A stretch of 64,000 nucleotides of DNA from Anaerovibrio lipolyticus DSM 3074 (GCF_900141865.1 NZ_FQYW01000004.1:1-64000); one strand, 5' to 3'; shown: positions 8,419-17,271, numbered from the stretch's first letter. Made by a program: numbers and translations. The notes: generated by a model from the letters alone, not told the origin.

Positions 8419-11400
8419 TTATGCTTTTTTGAAAGCCGACTCTGCCTTTGGTCCCCTTTCCTTGGCCACAGACAGCATCAGTTTAATGCGATTCATCTGG
8501 TTTACCTCACTGGCCCCCGCATCACAGTCAATAGCCAAAATGTTGGCTCCCTTATAATGACGGCGCAGCTCGTGAATAACTCCCTTGCCGGTAATATGAT
8601 TTGGCAGGCAACCAAATGGCTGCAGACATACAACATTTGGCACGTTATTCTTAATGAGCTTAACCATTTCTCCTGTAAGGAACCAGCCCTCACCGGCCAT
8701 ATTGCCAAGGGAAACGTGTTCCTTGGCCATTTCGGCAATTTCCTTAATGGTATGAGGCGGTGTAAATCGCTTGCTGTGCTTCATTGCCTTCCTTACAGGG
8801 CGGCGGTAGAATTCCATGAGCTGAATAAACATCTGGGAAATCAGCTTGCTCTTCAGCTTGCCATCAAGCAGCTCCCGCTTAACCACTGCATCATAGGCAG
8901 AATACATAAAGAAATCCACGAAGTCAGGCATTACCACCTCAGCCCCCTCCTCGTAAAGAAGGCGCTCAATATGGTTATTGGCCACAGGATGATACTTGGC
9001 AAGAATCTCACCTACAATGCCAACCTTCGGCTTCCACATATTTTCATCAATAGGAACAGCCTCAAAGTCATCAACAATAGCCTTGATATTTCTGGAGAAC
9101 CGCTTATAGCTGCCCTTCTTCTCATTGAGATCAGCTTTGCAACGCTCCATCCAGGTATCATAAAGACGGTCACTGTCCCCTATGTTCAGCTCATAAGGCT
9201 TGGTGCGATTACGTACATTCATAAGCACATCACCGTACACCGCTGCCTTAATGGCATCAATAAGGCTATCCCTGTCAAAATGGAAGGCATCTGTTTCAAG
9301 TCCCCAGCATGCAAATACTGGAATCTGAGGATATCCAGCATCCTTCAAGGCCTGCCTCAAAACATTTATATAGTTTGTGGCGCGACAGGCACCACAGGTC
9401 TGGAACAGCATTATGGACGTATTATTAGGGTCACACTTACCCTGCTGAACTGCGTTAATAAGCTGACCAATAACCACAATAGCCGGATAGCACATATCGT
9501 TATGCACGAATTTCAGCCCCACATCAATGGCGCTTCTAGGCATTTCCGGAATTATAACGTTATAGCCGTGCTTGTTAAGCACTGACTCAAAGAGCTCAAA
9601 CTGAATTGGTGCCATCTGAGGCGCCAAAATAGTATGGGTACCCTTACATTCCTCAGTAAAATGAGGTCTCTCGGAAATCTCCAGCTGCTGGTATTCCACA
9701 GGCTTTCTGCGAGCCAGTGCCGCAATAAGGGAACGGAGCCTGATACGGGCAGCTCCCAGATTACTTACATCATCCAGCTTAATCATGGTATAAATCCGTT
9801 CGTGGTCCTCCAAAATGGACTTAACCTGACCGGTGGTCAAAGCATCCAGACCACAGCCAAAGGAACTGAACTGAATCAAGGTTACATTGTCATGCTCTGC
9901 CACATAATGAGCCGCATGATACAGTCTCGCATGGTAGCTCCACTGATTTACAATTTTCAATGGCTCGGACTTAACTGGCAAATGGTAAACAGCATCCTCG
10001 GAAATAATTGGCAAATCATAGCTTTGAATCATTTCCGGAATACCATGATTTATCTCAGGATCCACGTGATATGGACGGCCTGCCAATAAAATGACATGCT
10101 GCCCCTTGGCCTCTGCCTCCCGCAGGATTTCAACGCCTTTCTGGCGCACCTCCTCACGATACGATTCTAATTCAGCATAGGCCCTTTCCGCAGCCCTTGC
10201 GATCTCAGACTTTTTCAGCCCCTCAATTTTTCCCAGCTCTTCATTGAGGCGCTTTACCATCTTTTTCTTATCATTAATTGGCAGAAATGGTTCCAAAAAT
10301 TCTACATTCTTTTCCTGTAAAATATCCATATTGCCACGGATATTTTCCGCATATGAAGCCACCACCGGACAATTGAAGTGATTGTCTGATGGGTGCATAT
10401 CGTCAGTCATATTATACGGCAAGCATGGATAGAATATCTTGTCAATGCCCCGCTCCACCAAATCCATAATATGACCATGAACCAGCTTGGCCGGATAGCA
10501 CAGGGAATCAGAAGGAACCGTGGCCATGCCACTGTAATACAGCTGAGCGGAGGATTCGCTGGAAAGCACCACCTCATAACCAAGGTCTGTAAAGAAGGTA
10601 AACCAGAACGGATAATCCTCATACATATTGAGAACCCGCGGAATACCGATCTTTCCCCGCTTGGCTTCCTTCAAAGGCTCGTAGTGATTAAACAGACGTT
10701 CATACTTGAACTGATAAATATTGGCCGCCTTCCGCTCCTTCTTTTCCTTGCCTGCACCCCGCTCACAGCGATTGCCAGTGAAATAACGGCCACCATCAGG
10801 GAAAACCTGAACGGTTACCTGACAGGAATTTCCACAGCCTTGGCAACGGAAGGAATTGCTCTTTACGGTAAAGGTCTCCAGCTCATTAAGGGGCAAAATT
10901 GAGGAGTGGTTTATTCCGGACTCCAAGGAAAGAATAGCCGCACCATAGGCTCCCATCAATCCTGCAATATCCGGTCTTATTACATTACGTTCCAGCAACA
11001 GCTCCATGGAACGGAGAACTGCATCGTTGTAGAAGGTACCGCCCTGTACCACAATATTCTCCCCAAGGGAGCTTACATCTTTCAGCTGCATTACTTTAAA
11101 TAATGCATTTTTTATAACTGATAAAGCAATGCCCGCAGAAATATCTCCCACAGCGGCACCATCCTTCTGGGCCTGCTTTACCTTGGAATTCATAAATACC
11201 GTACATCTTGTGCCTAAATCAACGGGAGCCTTGGACTCCAATGCTTTGGCCGCAAATTCTCCGGCTGTCATCTTAAGGCTTTGGGCAAAGTTTTCTATAA
11301 AAGAGCCACAGCCTGCAGAGCAAGCCTCATTAAGAGTAATACTGCCGATACTTCCCTTATTGACATAGAAGCACTTCATATCCTGACCGCCTATATCCAA

Positions 11401-12654
11401 TACAAAGGATACATCCGGGCAGAATTCCTGGGCTGCTCTCAGATGGGCAAAGGTTTCCACCTCACCATTATCCGCGTGAAGAGCTGCCTTAACAATTGCC
11501 TCACCATAGCCGGTGGTGGTTACAGAAGCAATATAGGTATCATCATTCATGGCAGCATAGAGCTCTTTCATCTCATCTACCACAGTATTCAATGGTGAAC
11601 CGTGGTTACTTCCATAGGATGTATAAAGCAGTTCCTTGCTGCTGCCTATAGCCGCCAGCTTGGTGGTGGTAGAGCCGGCATCTATACCCACATAGATAGG
11701 TCCATGATAGCTGGACATATCAGCCTTTGGTACCTTGTCTCTGTCATGACGGGCCTTAAATTCCTCATAAGCCTGCTCATCCTCAAACAGGACAAAATCC
11801 GCCTTACGGCTTTCAGAGGCCATTACCTCCTCGGCCTTTTTAATACTTTCCTTAAGCTCGCCAAGCTCAACAGGGCGTGCTTCCTCACTCATGGCCGCCC
11901 CTACGGCAACAAAGTAATTGCCATCATCCACCTTGACCACGTTTTCAGGAGCCAGCTTCAATGTTTCAATAAAGCGTCTTTTCAGCTCCGGCAAAAAATG
12001 CAGCGGACCGCCCAAAAATGCCACCTTGCCATCAATAGGACGCCCCTGTGCCAAATTACTGATGGTCTGGTTTACTACAGCCTGGAAAATAGACAGAGCT
12101 ATATCCGCCTTTGAAGCACCATCATTCATAAGAGCCTGAATATCCGTCTTGGCAAATACACCGCACCTTGAAGCAATGGTATAAATCTGCTTGCCCTTCT
12201 CAGCCAGTGCATTAAGACCTTGGGCATCAGTGGACAAAAGGGACGCCATCTGATCAATAAAAGAACCTGTTCCACCAGCGCAAACACCATTCATACGCTG
12301 CTCAGGAGCCTCACCGAAATAGGTCACCTTTGCATCCTCGCCCCCCAGCTCCACAACAGTATCCGTATGTGGTATCAGGGACTTAACAGCAGAGGCACAG
12401 GCAATAACCTCCTGAACAAAAGGCAGACCAATACGTTCAGCAATACCCATGCCGGCAGAACCAGTAAGGGCCAGAGAAAACTTTTTGTTTTCAATAACCT
12501 TGCTTAAAGCATGAAGGTTTTCTTTCAAAACAGAATTGATTTCGGAAAAATGACGAGCATATTTCTGGTACACCAATTCTCTTTCCTTGTTGAGAACTAC
12601 TACTTTAATCGTGGTGGAGCCAACATCAATTCCAACCCGTAAAAGAGAATTCAT
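8419..12654 (-). CDS. Large acyl-CoA dehydratase activase-related protein (two ASKHA ATPase domains plus DUF2229/HgdB-like region)
   Basis: A 1,411-residue fusion. Residues 4-260 form a first ASKHA ATPase domain of the BcrAD/BadFG/HgdC type (GIDVGSTTIK, VELGGEDAK, CAGGTGSFID, SRCGVFAKTDIQ). Residues 320-600 form a second copy (GIDAGSTTTKL, LDIGGQDMK, CSAGCGSFIE, GTRCTVFMNS). A cysteine cluster CQGCGNSC lies near 640, then a DUF2229 region and an HgdB-like C-terminal part (YPCLPYN, SFGCGLDA, FQTCGACR). HgdC-type proteins use ATP and a [4Fe-4S] cluster to push an electron onto 2-hydroxyacyl-CoA dehydratases. The physiological substrate of these giant fused forms is not known. It appears to be monocistronic. 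Confidence 0.88.
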   Translation of the reverse strand: MNSLLRVGIDVGSTTIKVVVLNKERELVYQKYARHFSEINSVLKENLHALSKVIENKKFSLALTGSAGMGIAERIGLPFVQEVIACASAVKSLIPHTDTVVELGGEDAKVTYFGEAPEQRMNGVCAGGTGSFIDQMASLLSTDAQGLNALAEKGKQIYTIASRCGVFAKTDIQALMNDGASKADIALSIFQAVVNQTISNLAQGRPIDGKVAFLGGPLHFLPELKRRFIETLKLAPENVVKVDDGNYFVAVGAAMSEEARPVELGELKESIKKAEEVMASESRKADFVLFEDEQAYEEFKARHDRDKVPKADMSSYHGPIYVGIDAGSTTTKLAAIGSSKELLYTSYGSNHGSPLNTVVDEMKELYAAMNDDTYIASVTTTGYGEAIVKAALHADNGEVETFAHLRAAQEFCPDVSFVLDIGGQDMKCFYVNKGSIGSITLNEACSAGCGSFIENFAQSLKMTAGEFAAKALESKAPVDLGTRCTVFMNSKVKQAQKDGAAVGDISAGIALSVIKNALFKVMQLKDVSSLGENIVVQGGTFYNDAVLRSMELLLERNVIRPDIAGLMGAYGAAILSLESGINHSSILPLNELETFTVKSNSFRCQGCGNSCQVTVQVFPDGGRYFTGNRCERGAGKEKKERKAANIYQFKYERLFNHYEPLKEAKRGKIGIPRVLNMYEDYPFWFTFFTDLGYEVVLSSESSAQLYYSGMATVPSDSLCYPAKLVHGHIMDLVERGIDKIFYPCLPYNMTDDMHPSDNHFNCPVVASYAENIRGNMDILQEKNVEFLEPFLPINDKKKMVKRLNEELGKIEGLKKSEIARAAERAYAELESYREEVRQKGVEILREAEAKGQHVILLAGRPYHVDPEINHGIPEMIQSYDLPIISEDAVYHLPVKSEPLKIVNQWSYHARLYHAAHYVAEHDNVTLIQFSSFGCGLDALTTGQVKSILEDHERIYTMIKLDDVSNLGAARIRLRSLIAALARRKPVEYQQLEISERPHFTEECKGTHTILAPQMAPIQFELFESVLNKHGYNVIIPEMPRSAIDVGLKFVHNDMCYPAIVVIGQLINAVQQGKCDPNNTSIMLFQTCGACRATNYINVLRQALKDAGYPQIPVFACWGLETDAFHFDRDSLIDAIKAAVYGDVLMNVRNRTKPYELNIGDSDRLYDTWMERCKADLNEKKGSYKRFSRNIKAIVDDFEAVPIDENMWKPKVGIVGEILAKYHPVANNHIERLLYEEGAEVVMPDFVDFFMYSAYDAVVKRELLDGKLKSKLISQMFIQLMEFYRRPVRKAMKHSKRFTPPHTIKEIAEMAKEHVSLGNMAGEGWFLTGEMVKLIKNNVPNVVCLQPFGCLPNHITGKGVIHELRRHYKGANILAIDCDAGASEVNQMNRIKLMLSVAKERGPKAESAFKKA

Positions 12655-12689
12655 TCTTTCACCACCCGTGAATGTAAAACTATCGAAAA

Positions 12690-12729
12690 CCTGTAAAATA
12701 CAGGCATAATTACCCTAATGTATATTATA
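12690..12729 (-). promoter_or_regulatory. Candidate -10 box and palindrome upstream of the activase gene
   Basis: The minus strand has TATAAT (12724-12729) without a good -35 box. About 20 bases downstream lies CCTGTATTTTACAGG (12690-12704), a 6+3+6 perfect palindrome in the leader of the activase gene. It could be an operator overlapping the start of the transcript. Only the symmetry is seen; a binding protein is not known. Confidence 0.35.
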
Positions 12730-12771
12730 ACTCAGTTGTTCAATTTTTTCCATCTTAAGAAAAAGAGAGTA

Positions 12772-12799
12772 TTGTACGATTATTATTATGTGATATAAT
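12772..12799 (+). promoter_or_regulatory. Housekeeping promoter of the small 55-residue gene
   Basis: TTGTAC (12772-12777) and TATAAT (12794-12799) are 16 bases apart. The -10 box lies 33 bases before the start codon at 12832. It diverges from the activase gene. Confidence 0.65.
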
Positions 12800-12831
12800 T
12801 TTCCTATGCGGGATATTATAGGGGGATGCTT

Positions 12832-12999
12832 ATGAACTTTGAAGACTACTATGCTTTGGGAGAACAGATACACAACAGCCTGTTGGATGTCAATAGTCTT
12901 AAGGATGAGATGAAGCAACTGGACAAGATGCTGGATGACATTCAACAGAAGCTGGACTCAGCAATTGATTTAAAGACAATTAGACAGCACAATATGTAA
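12832..12999 (+). CDS. Small predicted coiled-coil protein, 55 residues
   Basis: A short gene of unknown function. GGGGG (12821-12825) stands 6 bases before the ATG at 12832; an in-frame ATG two codons earlier overlaps this site and is less likely. The product begins MNFEDYYALGEQ and continues as one amphipathic, heptad-like helix with many charged residues (LKDEMKQLDKMLDDIQQKL). No membrane segment and no cysteine are present. It has its own promoter upstream and a strong terminator 13 bases after the stop, which argues that it is a real, singly transcribed gene and not a chance frame. A regulator or a protein-protein adaptor is possible. Confidence 0.6.
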   Translation: MNFEDYYALGEQIHNSLLDVNSLKDEMKQLDKMLDDIQQKLDSAIDLKTIRQHNM

Positions 13000-13012
13000 T
13001 ACTCAAAAAACG

Positions 13013-13044
13013 AGGAGCCGGTCACTTATATACGACCGGCTCCT
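13013..13044. terminator. Bidirectional terminator
   Basis: AGGAGCCGGTC (13013-13023) pairs perfectly with GACCGGCTCCT (13034-13044), loop of 10 bases. A-run on the left and T-run on the right serve both the small plus-strand gene and the converging PilZ gene. Confidence 0.9.
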
Positions 13045-13054
13045 TTATTATCCA

Positions 13055-13747
13055 TTAATATCTTATGCATTTTTGGGGTGCTTTCCTCTGTAAATCAAAA
13101 ATATAATTGATGATTTTGTCCTGGATTTTGAAATCTATATTGGTAAACTGTGCCCCAATATGATACTTTCTTTCCTCTGTTTTTTCATCAAGCTCAGTGT
13201 ACCTAACCACAGTGGCCATATGGTTGAATAATCCTATCCCCGGGATTTCACTAATTTCCACTGTTATTTTTTTACCAACATCCAAAGGTCTGTCCAGCAG
13301 GAAACAAATGCCACCACCACTTAAATCCACGCCAGTAGTGAAAATCATTTCCTCCTCGGCCATGTTGTCATCCAGCAGCCTGACCACCAATGGATTATCA
13401 AATTTTATACGAACAAATTCTCTATGCTGTATTTTCTGCACCTTAACAGGCTTATCGGTATACCACACGGGAATATTTTCAATTACCCGACGCTGAAATC
13501 CCACAGCAAATTTATAATAGCAACAGCCATCAAAAAAATCACATGTAAAGCTCGTTCCCGGAGAAATTCTTGCAGGACATTTGTCCTCATCTACCGGCAC
13601 CGTCAGAACCAACTCCCCATCACCTATATTCTCCAGCTTACTGAATAAAGGTCTTTCGTCGTCCGGCAAGGAAATATTCAGCTGTTGCCCCAGCTTTAAA
13701 ACCACATCCGGCCTGACAAATATATCCTGCGATAAAGCTCCTCTCAT
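13055..13747 (-). CDS. PilZ domain protein, YcgR-like c-di-GMP effector (paralogue 1)
   Basis: A 230-residue cytoplasmic protein with two parts: an N-terminal YcgR-type flagellar-brake domain (about 10-100) and a C-terminal PilZ domain. Both halves of the c-di-GMP binding signature are intact: R109-x-x-x-R113 in QHREFVRIKF, and DLSGGG at 141-146. Such proteins slow or reprogramme the flagellar motor when c-di-GMP rises. A second gene of the same design lies in the flagellar operon at 52751-53431, and the two share FxxVFM/NIPVWY and REFVR blocks. This copy stands alone with its own promoters. Whether it acts on flagella or on another output cannot be told from sequence. Confidence 0.85.
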   Translation of the reverse strand: MRGALSQDIFVRPDVVLKLGQQLNISLPDDERPLFSKLENIGDGELVLTVPVDEDKCPARISPGTSFTCDFFDGCCYYKFAVGFQRRVIENIPVWYTDKPVKVQKIQHREFVRIKFDNPLVVRLLDDNMAEEEMIFTTGVDLSGGGICFLLDRPLDVGKKITVEISEIPGIGLFNHMATVVRYTELDEKTEERKYHIGAQFTNIDFKIQDKIINYIFDLQRKAPQKCIRY

Positions 13748-13790
13748 CTATGCCATCCCCCCATTTCTCAAAAAGTTATCCCCTACAACA

Positions 13791-13818
13791 ATATTACACA
13801 TACAAAGAACTTTTGCAA
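13791..13818 (-). promoter_or_regulatory. Candidate promoter of the PilZ gene (proximal)
   Basis: On the minus strand TTGCAA (13813-13818) and TAATAT (13791-13796) are 16 bases apart, about 45 bases before the PilZ start codon. Confidence 0.45.
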
Positions 13819-13884
13819 CATTGTAACAACTGAACATCTGTAAAAAAAATAATGATATAAAGGAATAATCTCTTCTCCGTAAAT

Positions 13885-13893
13885 ATTATAGCA
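13885..13893 (-). promoter_or_regulatory. Candidate extended -10 promoter of the PilZ gene (distal)
   Basis: The minus strand reads TGCTATAAT (13885-13893), an extended -10 element that does not need a strong -35 box. It would give a leader of about 130 bases for the PilZ gene, within which the proximal candidate lies. Confidence 0.45.
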
Positions 13894-13935
13894 TAGATTT
13901 TTATGGTACTAAATACCCATATCTTGAAAAATCAA

Positions 13936-14724
13936 TTAAATTTTAGAATAAAAAACTTTGTCAAGAAATAGTCCCTGAGCTGGTGCTGTGGCTCCTGCCT
14001 GGCTTCTATCCAAGGAGTCCATTATCCGCTTAAAGTCCCCCACAGACTTCCAACCGAGGCCCACGTTACCAAGGGTCCCAACAATATTCCGCACCATATG
14101 ATACAGGAACCCGTTAGCATGGAAGGTGAGCTCCACTATACGTCCCCCCTGCTGGACCTCCAGAGCTGCCTCGTAAATATTTCTCACTGGACTCACCGGA
14201 GGGCCACCAGCTGCCCTAAAGGCACTGAAATCATGCTCTCCCTTGATTAGCTCCAGGCAGGCCCTCATGGATTCCACATCAAGCTCCTTCCTTATATTCC
14301 AGCTGTAGTTTCGCTCAAAGGGATCTGGAATATCTCCCTGTAGAATACGATATTTATATATTTTGCTCACAGCACTGTGACGGGCACTAAACTCCCTGTC
14401 CGCCTCTGCTGCCTCCAAAACCACAATATCTGGTGGAAGAATACTGTTTACCGCCCGCGGTACCCTATCCACTGGAATGGAGCCATCCGTAAAAAAGTTC
14501 ACTACTTGCCCTCTGGCATGAACTCCTGCATCGGTACGTCCTGAAGCCGCCAGCTCCACTGTATCCCCAAACACCTTCTGGAGCCTGTCCTCCAAAATAT
14601 TCTGCACCGCAACAGCAGGAGGATTCTGTCGTTGAAAGCCGTTATAGTTGGTGCCGTCATAGGCCACCGTCAGACGTATATTGCGCTTCCGCGCCTTCAT
14701 TATATCTTTGTGTTCAGGCTTCAT
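13936..14724 (-). CDS. truA: tRNA pseudouridine(38-40) synthase TruA
   Basis: This enzyme turns U38-U40 of the tRNA anticodon arm into pseudouridine. The 262-residue product has the N-terminal VAYDGTNYNGFQRQ block and the catalytic aspartate D65 in SGRTDAGVHARGQV, plus the late HMVRNIVGTL motif. The ATG at 14724 is preceded by AAAGGA at a good distance; a second ATG eight codons on (MKARKRN) is an alternative. It is the last gene of the ecfA1-ecfA2-ecfT-truA operon, an arrangement common after the ribosomal alpha operon in Firmicutes. Confidence 0.94.
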   Translation of the reverse strand: MKPEHKDIMKARKRNIRLTVAYDGTNYNGFQRQNPPAVAVQNILEDRLQKVFGDTVELAASGRTDAGVHARGQVVNFFTDGSIPVDRVPRAVNSILPPDIVVLEAAEADREFSARHSAVSKIYKYRILQGDIPDPFERNYSWNIRKELDVESMRACLELIKGEHDFSAFRAAGGPPVSPVRNIYEAALEVQQGGRIVELTFHANGFLYHMVRNIVGTLGNVGLGWKSVGDFKRIMDSLDRSQAGATAPAQGLFLDKVFYSKI

Positions 14725-14742
14725 ATTCCATCCTTTTAAATC

Positions 14743-15543
14743 TTACAACGTAAACTGCACCACGATTAGACTGATGAGGAACACACTAAATATTCCTCCC
14801 GCCCAAAAATCTACATCGTGAAGTCGCTGCTGTTTCATACGGGTTCTGTCAACTCCCCCCTGATAGCAGCGAGCTTCCATTGCAATAGCCAACTCATCAG
14901 CCCTTCTGAAGGCGGAAATAAAAAGTGGCACCAATACCGGTATCATTCCCTTGGCTCGCTGGAAAAAATTACCATCGTCAATGTCAGAGCCTCTGGACTG
15001 CTGGGCTTTAATTATCTTGTCTGTTTCCTCCAGCAGCGTTGGGATAAAGCGCATGGCAATAGTCATCATCATGGCCAGCTCATGGGCAGGAAAACCAATT
15101 TTCTTCAGAGGTGACATTAATGACTCCAGAGCATCCGTCAGCTTAAGCGGTGATGTGGTAAACATCAGAATTGAAGATGTTGCAATCATCAATACCAACC
15201 GTAGACTTATAATAAATCCCTGTATTATTCCCTCTTTGGTCATTACAAAGTTCCACACCTTAAATATTGGTTCTCCCGGTGTACTGAACAAATGAATGCC
15301 AAAGGAGAAAAGAATAATCCACCATAGTGGCTTTATTGACTTTAAAACAGTTCCCACAGGAAGTCCTGACAGAAGCACCACACCTATGGCACCTGCCGTC
15401 ATAATCCCATAATTAATATGATTATCGAATAAAAACACCGCCACTATGTAAATAAAAAGCAGCACTATCTTTACCCTGGCATCCATATCGTGAATGGGAG
15501 AATTACCGGGAAAATATTGTCCCAAAGTGATATCTGTCAGCAT
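14743..15543 (-). CDS. ecfT: Energy-coupling factor transporter transmembrane protein EcfT
   Basis: EcfT is the membrane scaffold that joins the two ATPases to interchangeable vitamin-binding S components. The 266-residue protein has about five membrane helices (for example around 28-60, 70-90, 110-130 and the last 20 residues) and a cytoplasmic coupling region with RRADELAIAMEARCY near residue 210, which carries the conserved A-R signature. Its start overlaps the end of ecfA2 by 7 bases. As there is no S component nearby, this is a shared (group II) ECF module. Confidence 0.93.
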   Translation of the reverse strand: MLTDITLGQYFPGNSPIHDMDARVKIVLLFIYIVAVFLFDNHINYGIMTAGAIGVVLLSGLPVGTVLKSIKPLWWIILFSFGIHLFSTPGEPIFKVWNFVMTKEGIIQGFIISLRLVLMIATSSILMFTTSPLKLTDALESLMSPLKKIGFPAHELAMMMTIAMRFIPTLLEETDKIIKAQQSRGSDIDDGNFFQRAKGMIPVLVPLFISAFRRADELAIAMEARCYQGGVDRTRMKQQRLHDVDFWAGGIFSVFLISLIVVQFTL

Positions 15544-16400
15544 TTTCCCTTCCTCCTTAACGCCTCAATAATTTCCTCTACTGCTTTATCCATAGTATAG
15601 GCATTATTCTGTATCTCCAGACCATTTTGGGCCAGTTCATTCATTATAGTCTTTACCTCAGGCAGCTCCAAACCAGCCTGACTTATAATCTCCTTTTTTG
15701 AAAAGGCCTCCTCCGGGGTGGCCTCCATTGTAACCTTCCCCTTGTTCAGGATAATGACATTATCTGCATAACTGGCAATATTATCCATATTATGGGAAAT
15801 CAGTACAATAGTTGTGCCCTTTTCTTTGTGGAGCCTTCTGAACTTTTCCATAAGGGATTCACGCCCCTTTGGATCAAGGCCTGCCGTAGGCTCGTCCAGT
15901 ACCAGATATTTTGGTTGCAAAGCCAGAATACCTGCTATAGCTGCCCGACGCTTCTGGCCGCCACTAAGCTGAAAAGGAGAACGGTGAGCGTACTTATCAT
16001 AATCGAGATTTACGAAGTCCATTGCCTGCTTAACCCTTTCCTGGGTTTCATCCTCACTGCAGCCTATATTTCTAGGACCAAAGGCGATATCCTTGGCAAT
16101 GGTTTCTTCAAAAAGCTGATACTCAGGGTACTGAAATACGATACCCACCTTCCGCCGGGCTGCCTTAGCCTCTGTATTTTTTTTGCCTATATCCACACCA
16201 TCCACAAGAATAGTGCCCTTACTAGGCTTCAACAGCCCATTAAAATGCTGTATCAGGGTTGACTTCCCTGACCCGGTATGCCCTGCAATAGCGGTTATTT
16301 TCCCCTCCGGAATAGTAATTGAAATATCATCCAGAGCCAGGTGCTCAAAGGGGGTCTTGGGCATATAGGTATATGATATGTTTTTTAATTCTATTGACAT
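15537..16400 (-). CDS. ecfA2: Energy-coupling factor transporter ATP-binding protein EcfA2
   Basis: A 287-residue ABC ATPase. Walker A GHTGSGKST lies at residues 40-48, the Q loop in FQYPEYQLF, the signature LSGGQKRR, Walker B YLVLDEPTAGLDP, and the switch histidine in LISHNMD. It heterodimerises with EcfA1 under EcfT and drives uptake of vitamins or metal ions, the substrate depending on the S component. The start ATG overlaps the ecfA1 stop by 10 bases. Confidence 0.93.
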   Translation of the reverse strand: MSIELKNISYTYMPKTPFEHLALDDISITIPEGKITAIAGHTGSGKSTLIQHFNGLLKPSKGTILVDGVDIGKKNTEAKAARRKVGIVFQYPEYQLFEETIAKDIAFGPRNIGCSEDETQERVKQAMDFVNLDYDKYAHRSPFQLSGGQKRRAAIAGILALQPKYLVLDEPTAGLDPKGRESLMEKFRRLHKEKGTTIVLISHNMDNIASYADNVIILNKGKVTMEATPEEAFSKKEIISQAGLELPEVKTIMNELAQNGLEIQNNAYTMDKAVEEIIEALRRKGKC

Positions 16401-17221
16401 ATTGCCCTCACCAAATCCTCTGTATTAATAATAGACTCTGTAATCCTAATACCTTTTTGCTGAAGTCTGTAGGCCATCTCAGCAGCCATAGGCACCGCTA
16501 GGCCCCGTTTCTTCATGGCTCCAATATCCCTAAAGATTTCCCTTGGTGTACCACTTGCCACCAAATGCTTCTGGTCCATGACAAATATCCTGTCGGCCAT
16601 TGCCGCTTCCTCCATGAAATGGGTTATATAAACCGTGGTAATTCCCCGCTCCTTGTTAAGACGTGAAACTGTCTCCATAACCTCATGGCGTCCTCTTGGA
16701 TCCAGCATGGCAGTTGGCTCGTCCAATACAAGACATTTGGTATTCATAGCCAAAGCCCCTGCTATGGCCACCCTTTGCTTTTGACCACCTGAAAGGTGAT
16801 GGGGGGAAAAATGGCGATACTCCTCCATATCCACCGCCCTAAGGGCCGCCGTTACGTTACGGCGAATTTCGTGAGGGTCAAGACCAATATTTTCTGGTCC
16901 AAAGCCTACATCATCCTCCACGATAGCAGCGATAATCTGATTATCAGGATTCTGAAAAACCATACCTATCTGCCTTCTAATGTCATAGGTATGCTCCTCA
17001 TCTTTGGTATCCATACCGTCTACCAGGCACTTTCCCGATGAAGGCAGCAGCAGGCCATTAAAATGCTTGGCCAATGTGGACTTTCCTGAGCCATTTGTGC
17101 CCAGAATTGCCACAAACTCCCCCTCTTCAATCTTTATATTTACATTTTCAACAGCCAGCATCTCATTTTCCATACCGGCATTATAAATGTGTGTTAAATC
17201 AACGCATTCAATAAAACTCAC
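16391..17221 (-). CDS. ecfA1: Energy-coupling factor transporter ATP-binding protein EcfA1
   Basis: The partner ATPase of EcfA2, 276 residues from the start chosen here. Walker A GTNGSGKST (41-49), FQNPDNQI, LSGGQKQR and CLVLDEPTAMLDP are all intact. The frame stays open to an ATG at 17266, but that codon lies within the promoter region (-10 box 17243-17248). The GTG at 17221 has AGAGGTG just upstream and gives the family-typical beginning MSFIECVDLTHIY. It opens the ecf-truA operon, directly after the rplQ terminator. Confidence 0.92.
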   Translation of the reverse strand: MSFIECVDLTHIYNAGMENEMLAVENVNIKIEEGEFVAILGTNGSGKSTLAKHFNGLLLPSSGKCLVDGMDTKDEEHTYDIRRQIGMVFQNPDNQIIAAIVEDDVGFGPENIGLDPHEIRRNVTAALRAVDMEEYRHFSPHHLSGGQKQRVAIAGALAMNTKCLVLDEPTAMLDPRGRHEVMETVSRLNKERGITTVYITHFMEEAAMADRIFVMDQKHLVASGTPREIFRDIGAMKKRGLAVPMAAEMAYRLQQKGIRITESIINTEDLVRAICQ

Positions 17222-17242
17222 GCAAAACACCTCTAAATCAAC

Positions 17243-17271
17243 ATTATAGCCTAGTTCTATTGTCAACGCAA
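17243..17271 (-). promoter_or_regulatory. Promoter of the ecfA1-ecfA2-ecfT-truA operon
   Basis: The minus strand has TTGCGT (17266-17271), 17 bases, then a perfect TATAAT (17243-17248). A TTGACA at 17261-17266 also exists but only 12 bases from the -10 box, too close to serve. Transcription would begin near 17236, upstream of the GTG start of ecfA1. Confidence 0.6.

Noticed and set aside
8557-9585. A 342-codon plus-strand frame opposite the activase gene
   Set aside because: The minus strand encodes clear conserved motifs throughout; the antisense product has no recognisable domain.
17222-17266. Longer ecfA1 starting at ATG 17266
   Set aside because: The codon overlaps the promoter, upstream of the expected transcript start. 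The GTG at 17221 has a good binding site and the normal family beginning.
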